From: Bacillota bacterium
GTDB lineage: Bacteria; Bacillota; Clostridia; Lachnospirales; Lachnospiraceae
NCBI GenBank assembly: GCA_023435505.1
Contig: JAEYRR010000033.1
Coordinates: forward strand, 1 to 5,562
Length of the DNA stretch: 5,562 nt
Direction of reading: 5' to 3'
The notes beneath the pieces were generated by a model. That model ran no database searches, was not told where the DNA came from, and saw only the letters and a list, made by a program, of their open reading frames with translations. Shown here in pieces: positions 5,137 through 5,562 of the stretch (position 1 is the first letter of the stretch; each line of letters starts with the position of its first letter). Made by a program: the position numbers and the translations under genes.

Positions 5137-5562
5137 AATACCTTAATCCCCCTTCCAGTATCTTAATATCATGTTCCAGTTCTAAGAGTCTCTGTTCATA
5201 CTCTTGTGGTTTTCTTGATAACTGCTTTCTTATATTTTCCCGTTTTTTTAATTCTACGTGCAAATATTCATTTAATACAGGATTCTTATGTTCCAGCAGA
5301 TATTCTCCATATCTGTCAAAAAGGCTTTGATAAAGTGCATCTATGTTCTTGGTTGTGTTCTCTGCGCACTTATCCCTTAAAGCCTTCATCATCATGTAAT
5401 ACTTTCCATCCTCTTTCACCATGTTCTCCATAACTATTTTAAAACCATGATGTCGTAGATATTCCCTTACTAAGAAAATCTCTGAATGCGGGGACAAAAT
5501 AAGTTCTTCCACTTGCTCCACTACATCCTCCCTGGCTGATAGGATGTCTACTGTCAATGCTC
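5126..5562 (-). CDS. trmK: tRNA (adenine(22)-N1)-methyltransferase, C-terminal part; 5' end outside window
   Basis: This is the C-terminal portion (about 145 codons) of TrmK, which methylates N1 of A22 in tRNA using S-adenosylmethionine. The visible part starts ALTVDILSARED, the residues that normally follow the AGMGG motif of the catalytic domain. It continues with ELILSPHSEIFLVREYLRHHGF and the family stretch NMVKEDGKYYMMMKA. The last 50 residues (about 95-135) are charged, heptad-like helices (KKRENIRKQL...RLLELEHDIKIL), matching the coiled-coil C-terminal domain of TrmK. The frame stays open to the window edge. The TTG at 5555-5557 is an internal leucine codon, not a start, so the gene continues beyond 5562. 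Gene order suggests sigA/rpoD upstream, as in related genomes. The SAM-binding domain itself is outside the window. Confidence 0.92.
   Translation of the reverse strand, partial: ALTVDILSAREDVVEQVEELILSPHSEIFLVREYLRHHGFKIVMENMVKEDGKYYMMMKALRDKCAENTTKNIDALYQSLFDRYGEYLLEHKNPVLNEYLHVELKKRENIRKQLSRKPQEYEQRLLELEHDIKILEGGLRYYAR

Noticed and set aside
5555..5557. TTG as the start of the last gene on the - strand.
   Set aside because: The frame continues open to the window edge and the residues fit the interior of TrmK just after its AGMGG motif, so this codon is an internal leucine.

Overview
The window looks like chromosomal DNA of a low-GC clostridial Firmicute, probably of the Lachnospiraceae type. 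This rests on a type A RNase P RNA end, AT-rich coding sequence with strong GGAGG ribosome binding sites, a PadR/DUF2812 gene pair, and a trmK - nif3-like - nucleoside kinase gene order. Species cannot be fixed from the sequence alone.

Layout, left to right. (1) Positions 1-223 hold the 3' part of rnpB on the + strand. It ends at a 19-bp-stem bidirectional terminator (227-283) that it shares with the convergent operon. (2) Positions 318-1174, - strand, are a two-gene operon: a PadR-type regulator followed by an overlapping DUF2812 membrane protein. Upstream lies a near-consensus promoter whose spacer and -10 box sit inside a perfect dyad, followed by two similar dyads (1209-1266). This looks like an autorepressed switch. 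(3) Positions 1275-2310 are about 1 kb with no credible gene but much structure. There are three copies of a roughly 145-bp repeat that can fold into a branched structure, separated by pyrimidine-only spacers, with a possible decayed fourth end. Next comes a 398-bp nested palindrome whose arms contain a duplicated 29-bp motif and whose centre is a near-perfect long hairpin. (4) Positions 2311-5562, - strand, are a compact housekeeping operon, in transcription order: trmK (tRNA A22 methyltransferase, 5' end cut by the window), a Nif3/YqfO-like dinuclear metal protein overlapping it by 11 bp, and after 36 bp a TGS-domain nucleoside kinase of the uridine kinase type.

The genes are ordinary for this group. 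The unusual part is the 1.0 kb between the PadR promoter and the kinase stop codon. It combines a structured repeat array with a large palindrome abutting the end of the housekeeping operon. I do not recognise either repeat family. I found no transposase, reverse transcriptase, nuclease or CRISPR-type component in the window, so calling this a new biological system is not supported. It is better described as two unclassified, strongly structured non-coding repeat elements.
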